Positions 1 to 9,332 are shown, counted from the stretch's first letter. The stretch is 33,423 nucleotides of DNA from Fidelibacterota bacterium (GCA_030603165.1 JAUVYH010000014.1:1-33423); one strand, 5' to 3'. Numbers and translations are program-made. Notes: generated by a model from the sequence alone, not told the origin.

Positions 1-2
1 GC

Positions 3-890
3 CAGCTGAAAATTGAAGAGTACAGTCTTGAACAAACCCGGTTACGGGCGAAAAACGCCATCTATGAAGCTGAGAATAAACGTAAAGAGATCGAATACAC
101 TCTGAAAAAAGCTGAAATAGCATACCGGCAGTTGATTGAAAAAATTGATGCGTCGAAACTGATCAATGCCGCTTCTTTACGTCAATCTGAACTACAAGTT
201 GAGCAAGCGCAGATCAAACTTCAGAGAGCCCAAGAGGATCTAAAAAAACTGACGCTCACCTCTCCCGCCAGCGGTCTGGTGATTTATAAAGAAATCTGGA
301 CCGGCGCCGGCGAAATGTCAAAAGTCAAAGTCGGTTCCAGTCCATGGCGTGGTCAGCCCCTACTGGAAATTCCGGATCAATCCAAAATGAAAGTGGTGAC
401 TACCGTCAATGAAGTGGACATTGCACAGATGAGCCTCGGACTGCAGGTAAATATTAAACTTGATGCGATTGTCGATACGACTTTTACCGGAGAGCTCGCC
501 GTTATTTCCGCTCTGGCGCACCGTGATCGCCGGTCAAAAAAAAATGTCTTCGATGTGGAGGTGACGATAAACGAGCTGGATGAACGTCTGAAACCGGGCA
601 TGAGCGCCGGCTGTCAGATAATTGTGGATGAGATTCCGGATACCCTCTTTATTCCGATTGACGCCCTGGTAACAAAAGATGGTCAGACCGGCGTTTACTC
701 TAAAAAAGGGGATTTTGTGACCATCCGGACCGGTAAAACCAATGCGGATTTTGTGATTGTATATGACGGATTACAGGACGACGATGTTATTCGGCTAAAG
801 AAAAGCATGGATCTGTCCGGGCAAAAAGCGGCGCCAAAATCAAAGAGAAAACAAGCGGGAAGCCGGGAAAGTCGCGTCATTATTCACTGA
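3..890 (+). CDS. HlyD/MacA-type efflux periplasmic adaptor, 5' truncated
   Basis: This is the C-terminal part of a periplasmic adaptor (membrane fusion protein) that links an inner-membrane transporter to a TolC channel. The frame is open from base 3, so the gene begins before the window; the TTG at 132 lies inside the helical hairpin and is not a start. The first ~75 codons are charged coiled-coil (Q/E/K rich), followed by the returning lipoyl half (SPASGLVIYKEIW), a beta-barrel segment (VVTTVNEVDIAQMSLGLQVN) and a membrane-proximal domain (LFIPIDALV). The tail is basic and short. The permease gene starts 2 bp after the stop, which indicates translational coupling. The family is clear; the substrate cannot be inferred. 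Confidence 0.9.
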   Translation, partial: QLKIEEYSLEQTRLRAKNAIYEAENKRKEIEYTLKKAEIAYRQLIEKIDASKLINAASLRQSELQVEQAQIKLQRAQEDLKKLTLTSPASGLVIYKEIWTGAGEMSKVKVGSSPWRGQPLLEIPDQSKMKVVTTVNEVDIAQMSLGLQVNIKLDAIVDTTFTGELAVISALAHRDRRSKKNVFDVEVTINELDERLKPGMSAGCQIIVDEIPDTLFIPIDALVTKDGQTGVYSKKGDFVTIRTGKTNADFVIVYDGLQDDDVIRLKKSMDLSGQKAAPKSKRKQAGSRESRVIIH

Positions 891-892
891 TA

Positions 893-2173
893 ATGTTTGG
901 AAAGAGGACAGTGGCAATTTCATTATTAAAATATCACCGGCTATACCGATGGTTGAACCTGATCAGCGGTGAGCAATTCAACATCGGCGTCGAAGGTTTA
1001 AAAGCACATAAAACCCGTTCTTTTCTAACCATGCTGGGAATTATTTTTGGCGTGGCGGCAGTGATTTCCATGCTTGCTATTGGTGAAGGCGCCCGTCGTA
1101 AAACTCTTAATCAGATTCAATCTCTCGGTCTGAAAAACATTATCATTCAGAATAAAGAAGACAATGAAGATTCTGATATTTCTACGGCTTTTCAACTCAG
1201 CATGGCAGACCGTGAGGCGATCAATTCTATTTTACCGATAGTCGCATATTCCGCGCCGGTCGTTGAGGAGAAGATTGAAGTTTCCAGTCAAAACCGGTTT
1301 ATGGAAGTGACAGTCACCGGCACGGAACCCGTCTTTTTCAATTTAATAAATTTGCAGTTGGTCAGAGGCGCCTTCTTTACTCAGATGGACAATCATTTGT
1401 ATCAACGGGTCTGTGTTATCGGGGCGGACGTTGACGCCACCCTCTTTCCGCTGGAAAACGCGCTTGGCAAATATATCAAAATTGAAAATCATTGGTTTAT
1501 GGTGATTGGCGTGCTCCGATACCAACCGGTGAGTGTTGCGGGAAACATTGAAGTAAATTTGAACGCACATCTGTTTATTCCGGTTCAGACCGCCCTGGTA
1601 AGGTTCAGAAGAAACCCGAGCAAAAGTGAGTTGGACAAAATTATCGTTCAGATTAATAATAGCAAATATGTGGTTTCAAGCGCGGAATTTATCGACCGGA
1701 TTCTGTTCAGGCGTTATAACGAGGAGAATAATTATAAATTAATTGTTCCGGAGCAATTGTTGCGCCAGAGTGAAGAGACACAGAAAATTTTCAATATTGT
1801 AATGGGAGCAATTGCCGGGATTTCCCTGTTGGTCGGCGGTATCGGTATCATGAACATAATGTTGGCGTCGGTGCTGGAGCGGACCCGAGAGATAGGTATT
1901 CGCCGTTCCCTGGGCGCAACGAAACTCGATATTCGCAACCAGTTTTTGGCGGAAGCCATGATTTTGAGCCTGATCGGCGGAGTTATCGGGATTCTGATTG
2001 GATACGGATTAACATTTATCGTAACATCTTATTCGGATTGGGAAACAGCTGTTAGTTTGTGGTCGGTAGTTTTATCATTTGGAGTAAGCAGTATGGTTGG
2101 GATTCTGTTTGGTTATTATCCTGCAAAAAAAGCCGCTGAGCTCAGTCCAATCGAAGCGCTTCGTCACGAATAG
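893..2173 (+). CDS. MacB/FtsX-type ABC transporter permease
   Basis: Inner-membrane permease of a MacAB-like tripartite exporter, 426 aa. A first membrane helix at about residues 44-62 (FLTMLGIIFGVAAVISML) is followed by a large periplasmic MacB_PCD domain. The C-terminal FtsX domain has three helices, with the typical GGIGIMNIMLASVLERTREI segment and GIRRSLGAT near residues 315-345. It ends with the family signature SPIEALRHE. There is no fused ATPase domain, so a separate ATP-binding subunit must exist; it is not in the window and may lie upstream of the adaptor. An N-terminal extension of ~35 residues precedes the usual start of the family, so an internal start is possible. Confidence 0.93.
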   Translation: MFGKRTVAISLLKYHRLYRWLNLISGEQFNIGVEGLKAHKTRSFLTMLGIIFGVAAVISMLAIGEGARRKTLNQIQSLGLKNIIIQNKEDNEDSDISTAFQLSMADREAINSILPIVAYSAPVVEEKIEVSSQNRFMEVTVTGTEPVFFNLINLQLVRGAFFTQMDNHLYQRVCVIGADVDATLFPLENALGKYIKIENHWFMVIGVLRYQPVSVAGNIEVNLNAHLFIPVQTALVRFRRNPSKSELDKIIVQINNSKYVVSSAEFIDRILFRRYNEENNYKLIVPEQLLRQSEETQKIFNIVMGAIAGISLLVGGIGIMNIMLASVLERTREIGIRRSLGATKLDIRNQFLAEAMILSLIGGVIGILIGYGLTFIVTSYSDWETAVSLWSVVLSFGVSSMVGILFGYYPAKKAAELSPIEALRHE

Positions 2174-2203
2174 ATCATTAATCATTAAAATTTTAGGAAA
2201 GAG

Positions 2204-3697
2204 ATGAAAAAGTTATTTGTCATTATTATTGGGTGTCTCTACCTGTGTTTGTATAACGTTTTAGCTCAACAGATTCACGAATTGAATTTGGCGAAGAGCA
2301 TTGATATAGCCATGGAACGCAGCTATACTATGCGAACGCTGAAAGAAAATACTCTCGAGGCGGAATACCAGTTGAAAGCAGCGACCAACCGCTTTAAAAC
2401 CAATGTCAATCTCGACATGAAAGCGCCGAATTATACGGAGACTATACGGGCATTTGAGGATAGTATGGGAGTCTATTATTCACCGATTAAACAGGCAAAC
2501 TATCAAACGGATTTGACTGTCAATCAGCCGCTTCCGACAGACGGTCGGTTGTATCTCAGCTCCGGGTTTTATAACCTCGAGGATTATGATAAACGTCAAC
2601 AGACCATTCAACTCAACGCCCGCGTGGGTTTTGTACAGCCTATTGAAGCGATCTATTCTTATAATAAAATCAAAGTTGGTCTGCATCAGGCGGAACTGAA
2701 TTATGAACTGTCAAAAAAACAGTTGTCAAGAGCCGAACTGGATCTGAAATATGAGGTCAGCCGGGCGTTTTATTATTTGGTATCCATGATGGAACGGGAG
2801 CATATTGCCAGGCAGACTCTTGCATACCAACAAGAAACATTCGATCTTGCCCGGAATAAATACAAAGCCGGAGTCATCGCGGAAGTAGAAGCATTGCAGA
2901 TGGAGGTCGATCTGGGAGAGGCGCACAACAACTACGATATCGCAATGGCAAACCGGTATGCGCAAGCCAATTATTTCAAACAACTTCTCGGTTTGGCGTT
3001 GCGGGATTCATTGATAATTCATTCGGACTTAGACTATCAACCGGTTCATGTCGATGAAGATCAATCGGTGAAACTGGGGTTGCAAAACCGGCTTGAGATT
3101 CGTGAAAAGGAAATTAATAAAGAATTAAAGGAAATAGATATCCGTCGGCGAAAACTGGACGGTCAGATTACCGGTTCGGTTTCGGCGTATTATGATTTCA
3201 TAGGTGTAGGCGATAACGAACGGGATATTCTGTTGGCAACAACGTTTCAAAGTGCGGTAGATGAATTAAAAAGCCGTCCCGGGAATAAGGGCGTTTCTCT
3301 GAATATTTCCATCCCCATCTGGGATTGGGGTGTAAATCGCGCCCAGGTTCAGGCAGCCCGGGCAAATTTGCGCAAAGCCCAGTATGCCCTGAATAATGAA
3401 AAGGTTAGCGTGGAAAGAGATATTCGGGATACCGTTAACAAATTGAAAAGTAGTCTGAAGCGGCTGCAATTACTGGAAAAGAATGTAGTGGTAGCGGAAA
3501 AAAGTTTTGAAATCAGTAAGCAGCGCTTCGCTAATGGCGATATCAACAGTCAGTCACTGGCGCTGGACCGCAATCGTCTGAGCCAGGCATATATTTCACG
3601 ATTGGAAGCTTATATAAGCTATAAACTGCTGCTCGCGGATCTGACCCGTAAAACTTTCTATGATTTCGAGAAGGGTCAGGCAATTCCGGGAAAGTGA
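2204..3697 (+). CDS. TolC family outer-membrane efflux protein
   Basis: Outer-membrane channel of the same tripartite efflux system, 497 aa, normal for the family. The N-terminus is a signal peptide (MKKLFVIIIGCLYLCLYNVLA, cleaved near AQQ). Two helical-hairpin repeats follow: one around residues 150-260 (YEVSRAFYYLVSMMEREH, then a long coiled coil) and one around residues 365-480 (IPIWDWGVNRAQVQAARANL and following helix), the usual TolC duplication. A GAAAGA ribosome-binding site precedes the ATG. It lies 30 bp after the permease and closes the operon. Confidence 0.93.
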   Translation: MKKLFVIIIGCLYLCLYNVLAQQIHELNLAKSIDIAMERSYTMRTLKENTLEAEYQLKAATNRFKTNVNLDMKAPNYTETIRAFEDSMGVYYSPIKQANYQTDLTVNQPLPTDGRLYLSSGFYNLEDYDKRQQTIQLNARVGFVQPIEAIYSYNKIKVGLHQAELNYELSKKQLSRAELDLKYEVSRAFYYLVSMMEREHIARQTLAYQQETFDLARNKYKAGVIAEVEALQMEVDLGEAHNNYDIAMANRYAQANYFKQLLGLALRDSLIIHSDLDYQPVHVDEDQSVKLGLQNRLEIREKEINKELKEIDIRRRKLDGQITGSVSAYYDFIGVGDNERDILLATTFQSAVDELKSRPGNKGVSLNISIPIWDWGVNRAQVQAARANLRKAQYALNNEKVSVERDIRDTVNKLKSSLKRLQLLEKNVVVAEKSFEISKQRFANGDINSQSLALDRNRLSQAYISRLEAYISYKLLLADLTRKTFYDFEKGQAIPGK

Positions 3698-3789
3698 ATC
3701 CGGTTTTCATCAGTAATTTTCTTGATAATGTTTCACCTTTGATGTAAGCTCAGCGCGTGTCGTTCGAAACGTAATTATGAGGTGTGTAA

Positions 3790-6363
3790 ATGATTTTCCA
3801 ATTGATTATTGTACCTGTAGCCGCAATAGTGGCGTTATTCACAGCATTATTTTTTTATATTTGGATAGAAAAGCAGGAGCCCGGAAATCCTCAGGTTCGC
3901 AGGATCGCCGGATATATCCGGGAAGGCGCCTTTGCCTATCTCAAACAGCAATACAGGACCTCCGGAATATTTTTTATCGTGACTTTTGTACTGTTATTAA
4001 TATTTTCCTACGGTTTTCACGTTTTAAATCCGTATGTACCTTTCTGTTTTCTGACCGGTGCGTTTTTCTCCGGTCTGAGTGGTTTTTTTGGAATGCTGAC
4101 CTCTACAATGACATCCAGCCGGACGACCCACGCTGCCGGTAAATCTTTAAACCGGGCATTGAAAATTTCCTTCCGCGGCGGCAGTGTTATGGGAATGGTT
4201 GTGGTTGGCTTTGCGCTTCTTTGTGTTGTTTCCTGGTTTATAATTATGGATCGTTTTTTCGTTACGGATAATCTGGCGATGAAATATCAGACTATTACTA
4301 CGACGCTGTTGAGCTTTGGCGTAGGCGCCTCGGCGATGGCGCTGTTTGCCCGTGTGGGCGGAGGAATTTTTACCAAAGCGGCAGATATGGGAGCTGACCT
4401 GGTAGGCAAAGTCGAAGCCGGAATTCCCGAAGATGATCCCCGCAACCCGGCTGTTATTGCCGATAATGTCGGTGACAATGTCGGTGATGTGGCTGGCATG
4501 GGCGCGGATTTATTTGAATCGTTTGTCGGTTCAATATTGGGAACTGCGGTTCTTTCGGTAGCGGCATTTTCTCTTGATAAAGCGTTTAACGGTATCATCC
4601 TGCCGATGGTCATTGCCGGAATCGGCACACTGGCGTCAATTATTGGAATCATGACGATTCGTACCTCTGAAGACCTTTCTCAAAAAGGGTTATTATCGGC
4701 GATCAATAAAGGCATCAATATTACGACTTTTATCACGATCGTTTTTAGCGGTGTTGCAATCCGGATGCTATTCCCGGAACAATTCCGGATGCTGTTTATT
4801 CCTATGCTGGCAGGTATGGGAGCCGGTGTGGCGATTGGCTATGTCACGGACCGCTACACCAACGCCGCCTACGCGCCGGTCCAGGAAATTTCACGGCAGG
4901 CAAAAACTGGACATGCCACCGTCATTACATCCGGACTTTCGGTGGGATTAATATCGACGGCGCCGGTAGCGGCGTTTATTGTTATTGGAATGTTCCTGGC
5001 GTTTCTTTTTGGTAACGGTTTCAATGATTTTTCCATGGGACTTTATGCCATCGGTCTGGCGGCAGTCGGTATGCTGTCAACCCTGGGAATAAATCTGTCC
5101 ACAGATGCATTTGGTCCTATTGCGGATAATGCCGGCGGTATTGCCGAGATGGCGGATATGCCCAGTGAAACCCGTAAACGCACCGATGCGCTGGATGAAT
5201 TAGGCAACTCGACAGCTGCTCGGGGAAAAGGTCTCTGTATCGGCGCGGCTGCCCTGACGGCGGTTACATTGATTTCGGCATTCATTGAAAGTATCCGCAC
5301 GGAAATGTTGAATATGGGCGACACTTCTATCCAGGTTGCCGGAGAATGGCTGGATGTTGCCCAGGTGGAAGTGAATGATCTATTAGCCTATTTAGGCGGC
5401 TCCATTATGGATATTCGCTTTATTATCGGTCTATTTATTGGCGGCGCTCTATGCGCCTCATTTTCCAGTACGACAATTAAGGCTGTTTCAGAAGCTGCCG
5501 GTGAGATGATAGATGAAGTCCGCCGTCAATTTCGTGAGATTAAAGGTATAATGACGGGAGAAACTACTCCGGATTATGCCCGATGCGTCAAGATTTCGAC
5601 GGCTGCAGCCCAGAAAAAGATGCTCGCTCCGGCATTAATCGCAATTGTTGCGCCGGTGGCAACCGGGTTGCTGCTCGGACCAATCGCGATCATTGGCTTA
5701 TTGTTGGGCAATTTACTACTCGGTTTTTTCTTTGCGATTTCTATGGCTAACTCCGGCGGCGCCTGGGACAATGCCAAGAAGTATATCGAGCGCCGCAAAT
5801 CGGAACTGAAATTTCAGATAAAAGATAATATGAAAAAGATTTCCAACCGGGGACTCTGGCCGTTTTTCCTGACCAGGGAATATTCAAAATTTCTCTACGA
5901 ACTTGTCAATATGAATCCGCTGGCGTTCAGCATCGATGAAAAGGTTTCCGATTATCTGGCAACGATTATCGAATACATCGAAACGGAATATATCGTAAAA
6001 GGCAAATCATTAGACGCCGCGAAAAAGCGTTTTGCTGTAAAAGAGGTCTCCGAATCCGATGACGAGACATTGAACGCGCATTACCGTAAACTGAACCAGG
6101 ACGACCGCCTGGTGTTTAAACTCTATCTGAAACTGGAGCCGGAAGAACATGAATTTTTAATGGAAATGAAGGACTTAAAGCAAAAATTCACCGTCGTTAT
6201 GGACAGTTATTCCGCGGCAGTTACCGGCGACACGGTAGGTGATCCGCTAAAAGATACTACCGGACCTTCACTGGATATTGCGATTAAACTGGCAACTATG
6301 GTCAGCATTATAACCATCGGTCTGGTAATGCGCTTCAACCTGGCGGATATTCTGTTTAAATAA
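3790..6363 (+). CDS. hppA: Membrane-bound ion-translocating pyrophosphatase with a large cytoplasmic insertion
   Basis: Integral membrane enzyme that couples PPi hydrolysis to Na+ and/or H+ export; 857 aa, against roughly 670-770 for typical family members. Seen: the pyrophosphate/Mg site KAADMGADLVGKVE (196-209), the acidic run DDPRNPAVIADNVGDNVGD after it, GMGADLFESFVGS, GNSTAARGKG (472-481), GGAWDNAKKYIE (656-667) and GDTVGDPLKDT (813-823). Ala at 476, where K+-independent enzymes carry Lys, suggests the K+-stimulated class. The ion transported cannot be assigned with confidence. About 125 extra charged residues lie between GGAWDNAKKYIE and GDTVGDP, and the usual His-Lys just before AAV is Tyr-Ser here (807-808). 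An AGGTG ribosome-binding site precedes the ATG. Probably a single-gene unit. Confidence 0.95.
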   Translation: MIFQLIIVPVAAIVALFTALFFYIWIEKQEPGNPQVRRIAGYIREGAFAYLKQQYRTSGIFFIVTFVLLLIFSYGFHVLNPYVPFCFLTGAFFSGLSGFFGMLTSTMTSSRTTHAAGKSLNRALKISFRGGSVMGMVVVGFALLCVVSWFIIMDRFFVTDNLAMKYQTITTTLLSFGVGASAMALFARVGGGIFTKAADMGADLVGKVEAGIPEDDPRNPAVIADNVGDNVGDVAGMGADLFESFVGSILGTAVLSVAAFSLDKAFNGIILPMVIAGIGTLASIIGIMTIRTSEDLSQKGLLSAINKGINITTFITIVFSGVAIRMLFPEQFRMLFIPMLAGMGAGVAIGYVTDRYTNAAYAPVQEISRQAKTGHATVITSGLSVGLISTAPVAAFIVIGMFLAFLFGNGFNDFSMGLYAIGLAAVGMLSTLGINLSTDAFGPIADNAGGIAEMADMPSETRKRTDALDELGNSTAARGKGLCIGAAALTAVTLISAFIESIRTEMLNMGDTSIQVAGEWLDVAQVEVNDLLAYLGGSIMDIRFIIGLFIGGALCASFSSTTIKAVSEAAGEMIDEVRRQFREIKGIMTGETTPDYARCVKISTAAAQKKMLAPALIAIVAPVATGLLLGPIAIIGLLLGNLLLGFFFAISMANSGGAWDNAKKYIERRKSELKFQIKDNMKKISNRGLWPFFLTREYSKFLYELVNMNPLAFSIDEKVSDYLATIIEYIETEYIVKGKSLDAAKKRFAVKEVSESDDETLNAHYRKLNQDDRLVFKLYLKLEPEEHEFLMEMKDLKQKFTVVMDSYSAAVTGDTVGDPLKDTTGPSLDIAIKLATMVSIITIGLVMRFNLADILFK

Positions 6364-6390
6364 TCCCACAAGTAAAAAGGGAATTTGCTT

Positions 6391-6433
6391 GTTCCTTGAT
6401 AATTAATGATACCATCATCAATTATCAAGGAAC
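6391..6433. repeat. Near-perfect hairpin, copy 1 of the repeat flanking the AAA_14 gene
   Basis: The arms GTTCCTTGATAATT (6391-6404) and AATTATCAAGGAAC (6420-6433) are perfectly complementary. Inside them ATGAT/ATCAT pair around a 3-nt loop, with one A:C mismatch, giving a stem of about 20 bp. There is no T-tract, so an intrinsic terminator is doubtful, although it sits 28 bp after hppA. Bases 6402-6432 recur at 7737-7767 with two mismatches. Confidence 0.85.
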
Positions 6434-6483
6434 AGTTGTTGTTTAAACCTGGCTGGAGTAGTGGTTGAACAAGCTGAAATTCG

Positions 6484-7728
6484 TCAGGTGCAATCAAATG
6501 GAATCACGAAAATATCGTCGGCTAAGCAGAATGCTTTATCGACAACGGCGATAATAAACGCCGGTCCGTGGCGAAGTTTAGGATAGGTTTTACGAAATTG
6601 CAGAATACCCCTTGCGTCCGTTATGCTAATACTCGATTTACACTTGATTTCAACGGGTCGGAAAATCCCGTCGATTTCCATAATCAAATCAACTTCAGCT
6701 CCGGCATGAGTCCGCCAGTGATAAAAGTTAGGAGTCCGTGACGCCGCCGCGAAGCGTTTGTGAATTTCCATAATAATGAATGTTTCAAAAAGAGCGCCCA
6801 ATAACGGATGCCCGGATAGTGTTTCGGGAGTGGATATACGCTGTAAATGAGCGGCAAGACCGGTGTCTGTGAAATAACCTTTGGGCTTACCGCTGAGCCG
6901 TTTAATCGTATTTCCGGAATACGGAGGAATTTCGATCCATTGATATGTTGCTTTAAGTATTTGGATCCAGCGGTTGGCGGTTTGGGGAGTAAGACCGAGC
7001 TCCCGACCTAATTGGCTGTAATTGATTTCCTGTGCTGTCAGTGCGGCGCAGAGACTGACGAAACGGGTGAATATCTGCTGATCGCTAACTTCGGCAATGC
7101 GGCGGATATCACGCTCAATGTAGGTCATGACATATGATTGGAAGACGTCAAAAAGAACATTGTTGCTCAAATCTAAAATTCCTGGATATCCGCCTCGCCA
7201 TAGAAGTGTAAAGATAGATTTATCGGTTGGTGTACGATGAAACTGTCCGGGATCAATTTCATTTAGCGGTTTCAGGATTAATTCTGTCCAGGTATTGCCT
7301 GGTAAAGACCCGGATCCACTGATTTCAGCATGTGTCATATTCCAGAGGTTCAGGCAGATGACTCGTCCCGCCATACTTTCCGAAATATTGTTTATTAGGG
7401 CAAGATTCTGAGAACCTGTCAGGAAATACTGTCCCGGGTGCGGGTCTTCATCAATTTTGCGTTTCAGTAACGGCAATAGTTCAGGTGCATATTGAATTTC
7501 ATCCAGAATCAAGGGGGGCGAGAACTGTTTTAGGAAAAATTCCGGATCCTGGCGTACATTATGAATATCAATGATCGGATCAAATACAACCGTCGTGGCG
7601 CTATTGCCAAAAACATGTTTAAGCAATGTACTCTTCCCCACCTGCCTGGCGCCGGTCAAAAGTAGCGCCGGAAACGTATCGGAATATATTTGAAGTTTTG
7701 CTTCTAAATGGCGGTTTTTATAATTCAT
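6484..7728 (-). CDS. AAA_14 / DUF4143 ATP-binding protein
   Basis: 414-aa protein of the common archaeal/bacterial accessory ATPase family with an N-terminal AAA_14 domain and a C-terminal DUF4143 domain. The Walker A motif is GARQVGKST (26-34) and Walker B is PPLILDEIQY (71-80). The C-terminus has the nuclease-like arrangement AGAEVDLIMEIDGIFRPVEI followed by KCKSS, a PD-(D/E)XK-type D...ExK pattern usual in DUF4143. The cellular function of the family is unsettled; toxin-like or defence-related roles have been proposed. It is transcribed opposite to hppA, stands alone, and is bracketed by two copies of a hairpin repeat (copy 2 begins 9 bp upstream of its ATG), suggesting it travels as a unit. 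Confidence 0.92.
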   Translation of the reverse strand: MNYKNRHLEAKLQIYSDTFPALLLTGARQVGKSTLLKHVFGNSATTVVFDPIIDIHNVRQDPEFFLKQFSPPLILDEIQYAPELLPLLKRKIDEDPHPGQYFLTGSQNLALINNISESMAGRVICLNLWNMTHAEISGSGSLPGNTWTELILKPLNEIDPGQFHRTPTDKSIFTLLWRGGYPGILDLSNNVLFDVFQSYVMTYIERDIRRIAEVSDQQIFTRFVSLCAALTAQEINYSQLGRELGLTPQTANRWIQILKATYQWIEIPPYSGNTIKRLSGKPKGYFTDTGLAAHLQRISTPETLSGHPLLGALFETFIIMEIHKRFAAASRTPNFYHWRTHAGAEVDLIMEIDGIFRPVEIKCKSSISITDARGILQFRKTYPKLRHGPAFIIAVVDKAFCLADDIFVIPFDCT

Positions 7729-7736
7729 GCTTGAAT

Positions 7737-7767
7737 ATTAATGATGCTATCATCAATTATCAAGGAA
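7737..7767. repeat. Copy 2 of the hairpin repeat flanking the AAA_14 gene
   Basis: 31 bp matching 6402-6432 in the same orientation with two mismatches, both in the 3-nt loop. The outer left arm is degenerate in this copy, so only the inner part folds well. It lies between the AAA_14 start codon and the intergenic region 7768-8048, in which no gene was recognised. Confidence 0.85.
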
Positions 7768-8048
7768 AATTTGCTATTGGGAATCTGGTAAGTGTAAATT
7801 TAAAGTTCCTTCTTGTTTAAAGTGGATGATTTCGTTCCGTAGGAATTCCTGCGGAATAACGCGTTGTCTGTAGCCCGTAGTCAGTAAAACAACCATAGCG
7901 TATCCATAAGTTATTATTTATTGCACCATTTTTGAACTCAAAGAACCATTGTCCACCGACCACGGATTGCAGACCACGGACATATCCACTCGATTCAAGA
8001 AAGAGCCTTTGTTTTTTTCTACCCACTGAATTTGAGAAGGGACCAAAC

Positions 8049-8954
8049 TCATTCAATCACCATCTTACCGTTGATAAAATCGATAGTCAGCAAACATTGA
8101 CCGATCAGATCCATGCCGATAACCAGATTAATGGTTTCCGGGTTTTTAGGTTCCAGGGTCAGCGGCTCATCACTGATCTCGCAATTTACGTTGGTGAATA
8201 TCTTGTCGCCGATTTTCAGTGATCCCACAGTCACATTTTGAGCGTTATGTTTTTGCGAAAGCGTGTCTGCCAGTTCCGGGCTGATCAGGGTCATTGAATT
8301 GCGGGTGCTGAGGGTCGCCGGATGTTTTGCTCCATTGATGTAACAGAAAAACTTCAGCAGACCGTGATTATCATCGTGGTTGCGGTTCAGGTTTATCGTA
8401 ACCAGCCGGTTGTCCGGATACAGATCGTTCAGCGAATGCTCCGGCTTGGTGGAAAATGCCAGAATTTTATTCCGCATATCAAGCGTCAGTTGCCCGTTAA
8501 TCAGGAAATTGCGACCGATAACGCCCTTTGCTTTAAACGGAGCGGAACTGTGTTTGATAATGGAGACGTACAGAATAGGATAATCCCTACCGAGAAGCGA
8601 CACGTCGTGTAAATATCCTTCCTCGAAGAGCATTTCGCTGGTTTCGGTGATCCGGTTGGTCATACGCTGAGGCTCGAAGTTGACATTTTTGTATGTGTTT
8701 TCCTGCAGGATCAGGTCGATGGCATTGAAATCCACTAACAGATAATGTGATTCATGGTTTACGGAAACTTTTACCTGGGGTCCGGAAACACTGTGCGATG
8801 TGATGACAGGAAAAATTTCAGATCTCTGGTACCCGTGCGATTCAATCCATGGAATCAGCGCTAAATCCGGCAACGCAGGTTTTTTTGTACAGGCGGCAAG
8901 TAGCAAAAGAACGGTGAGTAAGAGACAAATTTTTAAGTAAGTTTTCATAAGCAT
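8049..8954 (-). CDS. Lipoprotein with tandem retropepsin-like domains lacking catalytic motifs
   Basis: 301 aa with a lipoprotein signal peptide (lipobox LLAAC, Cys22), so it is probably anchored in a membrane facing the periplasm or the surface. Two units resemble the retropepsin-like fold: residues ~58-170 (LLVDFNA at 72-78 where the family has D-T/S-G-A, and VIGRNFLINGQLTLDM) and ~185-301 (ATLSTRNSMTLIS at 213-225 where D-T-G-A-S-x-T is expected, and VIGMDLIGQCLLTIDF). In the second unit the catalytic Asp is Ser; in the first the Gly is Asn. It therefore looks like a non-catalytic aspartyl-protease-fold protein. The fold assignment rests on motifs only. The second Met (8948) may be the true start. 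No operon partner is seen. Confidence 0.65.
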   Translation of the reverse strand: MLMKTYLKICLLLTVLLLLAACTKKPALPDLALIPWIESHGYQRSEIFPVITSHSVSGPQVKVSVNHESHYLLVDFNAIDLILQENTYKNVNFEPQRMTNRITETSEMLFEEGYLHDVSLLGRDYPILYVSIIKHSSAPFKAKGVIGRNFLINGQLTLDMRNKILAFSTKPEHSLNDLYPDNRLVTINLNRNHDDNHGLLKFFCYINGAKHPATLSTRNSMTLISPELADTLSQKHNAQNVTVGSLKIGDKIFTNVNCEISDEPLTLEPKNPETINLVIGMDLIGQCLLTIDFINGKMVIE

Positions 8955-9139
8955 TCGTGTTTATTTGAGTTCATTAGCGGTTTCATTTGTGAATGTAATA
9001 TAATGCTTTAAAACCATTTGCTCCACAGAAAATCTTGATATTTGCCAGGTATTGTCATTGACCGGATGGATATAGAATTAATTTTGAACCTGTTTCTGCC
9101 GTGAAGTGGCTAAACAGATTTAAGCACCAGTCTAATAAA

Positions 9140-9177
9140 CAGAAACCTGTTTAGTTGCGCGAAAACAGGTTTTTCTG
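9140..9177. repeat. Inverted repeat hairpin
   Basis: AAACCTGTTT (9143-9152) and AAACAGGTTT (9163-9172) form a perfect 10-bp stem with a 10-nt loop. The pairing extends to flanking CAG/CTG with a small bulge. The right arm runs into a short T-run, so it resembles a plus-strand intrinsic terminator, but no plus-strand gene precedes it. Confidence 0.55.
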
Positions 9178-9332
9178 CAACTACTTATGATTAAAACACC
9201 GGAACTATTAAAGAGAGAATTCTGTTGCATTTTGCGTTAATCTTATTTATTATCCTGATGTGAATAGATTCAGCCAAAAAACCTACAAAATTTTATTGGA
9301 TACTGATACAGAAGCCGGGAAGAACGGTAAGG

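Noticed and set aside
3777-4142. 121-codon plus-strand frame at the start of hppA
   Set aside because: Out-of-frame shadow of the pyrophosphatase gene, with no family features.
6391-6433. Intrinsic terminator of hppA
   Set aside because: The stem is strong but lacks a T-tract and recurs at 7737-7767, so it is better described as a repeat.
7817-8056. 79-codon minus-strand frame between the AAA_14 gene and the lipoprotein
   Set aside because: It spans repeated GACCACGGA-like words and has no domain, start signal or plausible composition, so it is treated as intergenic.
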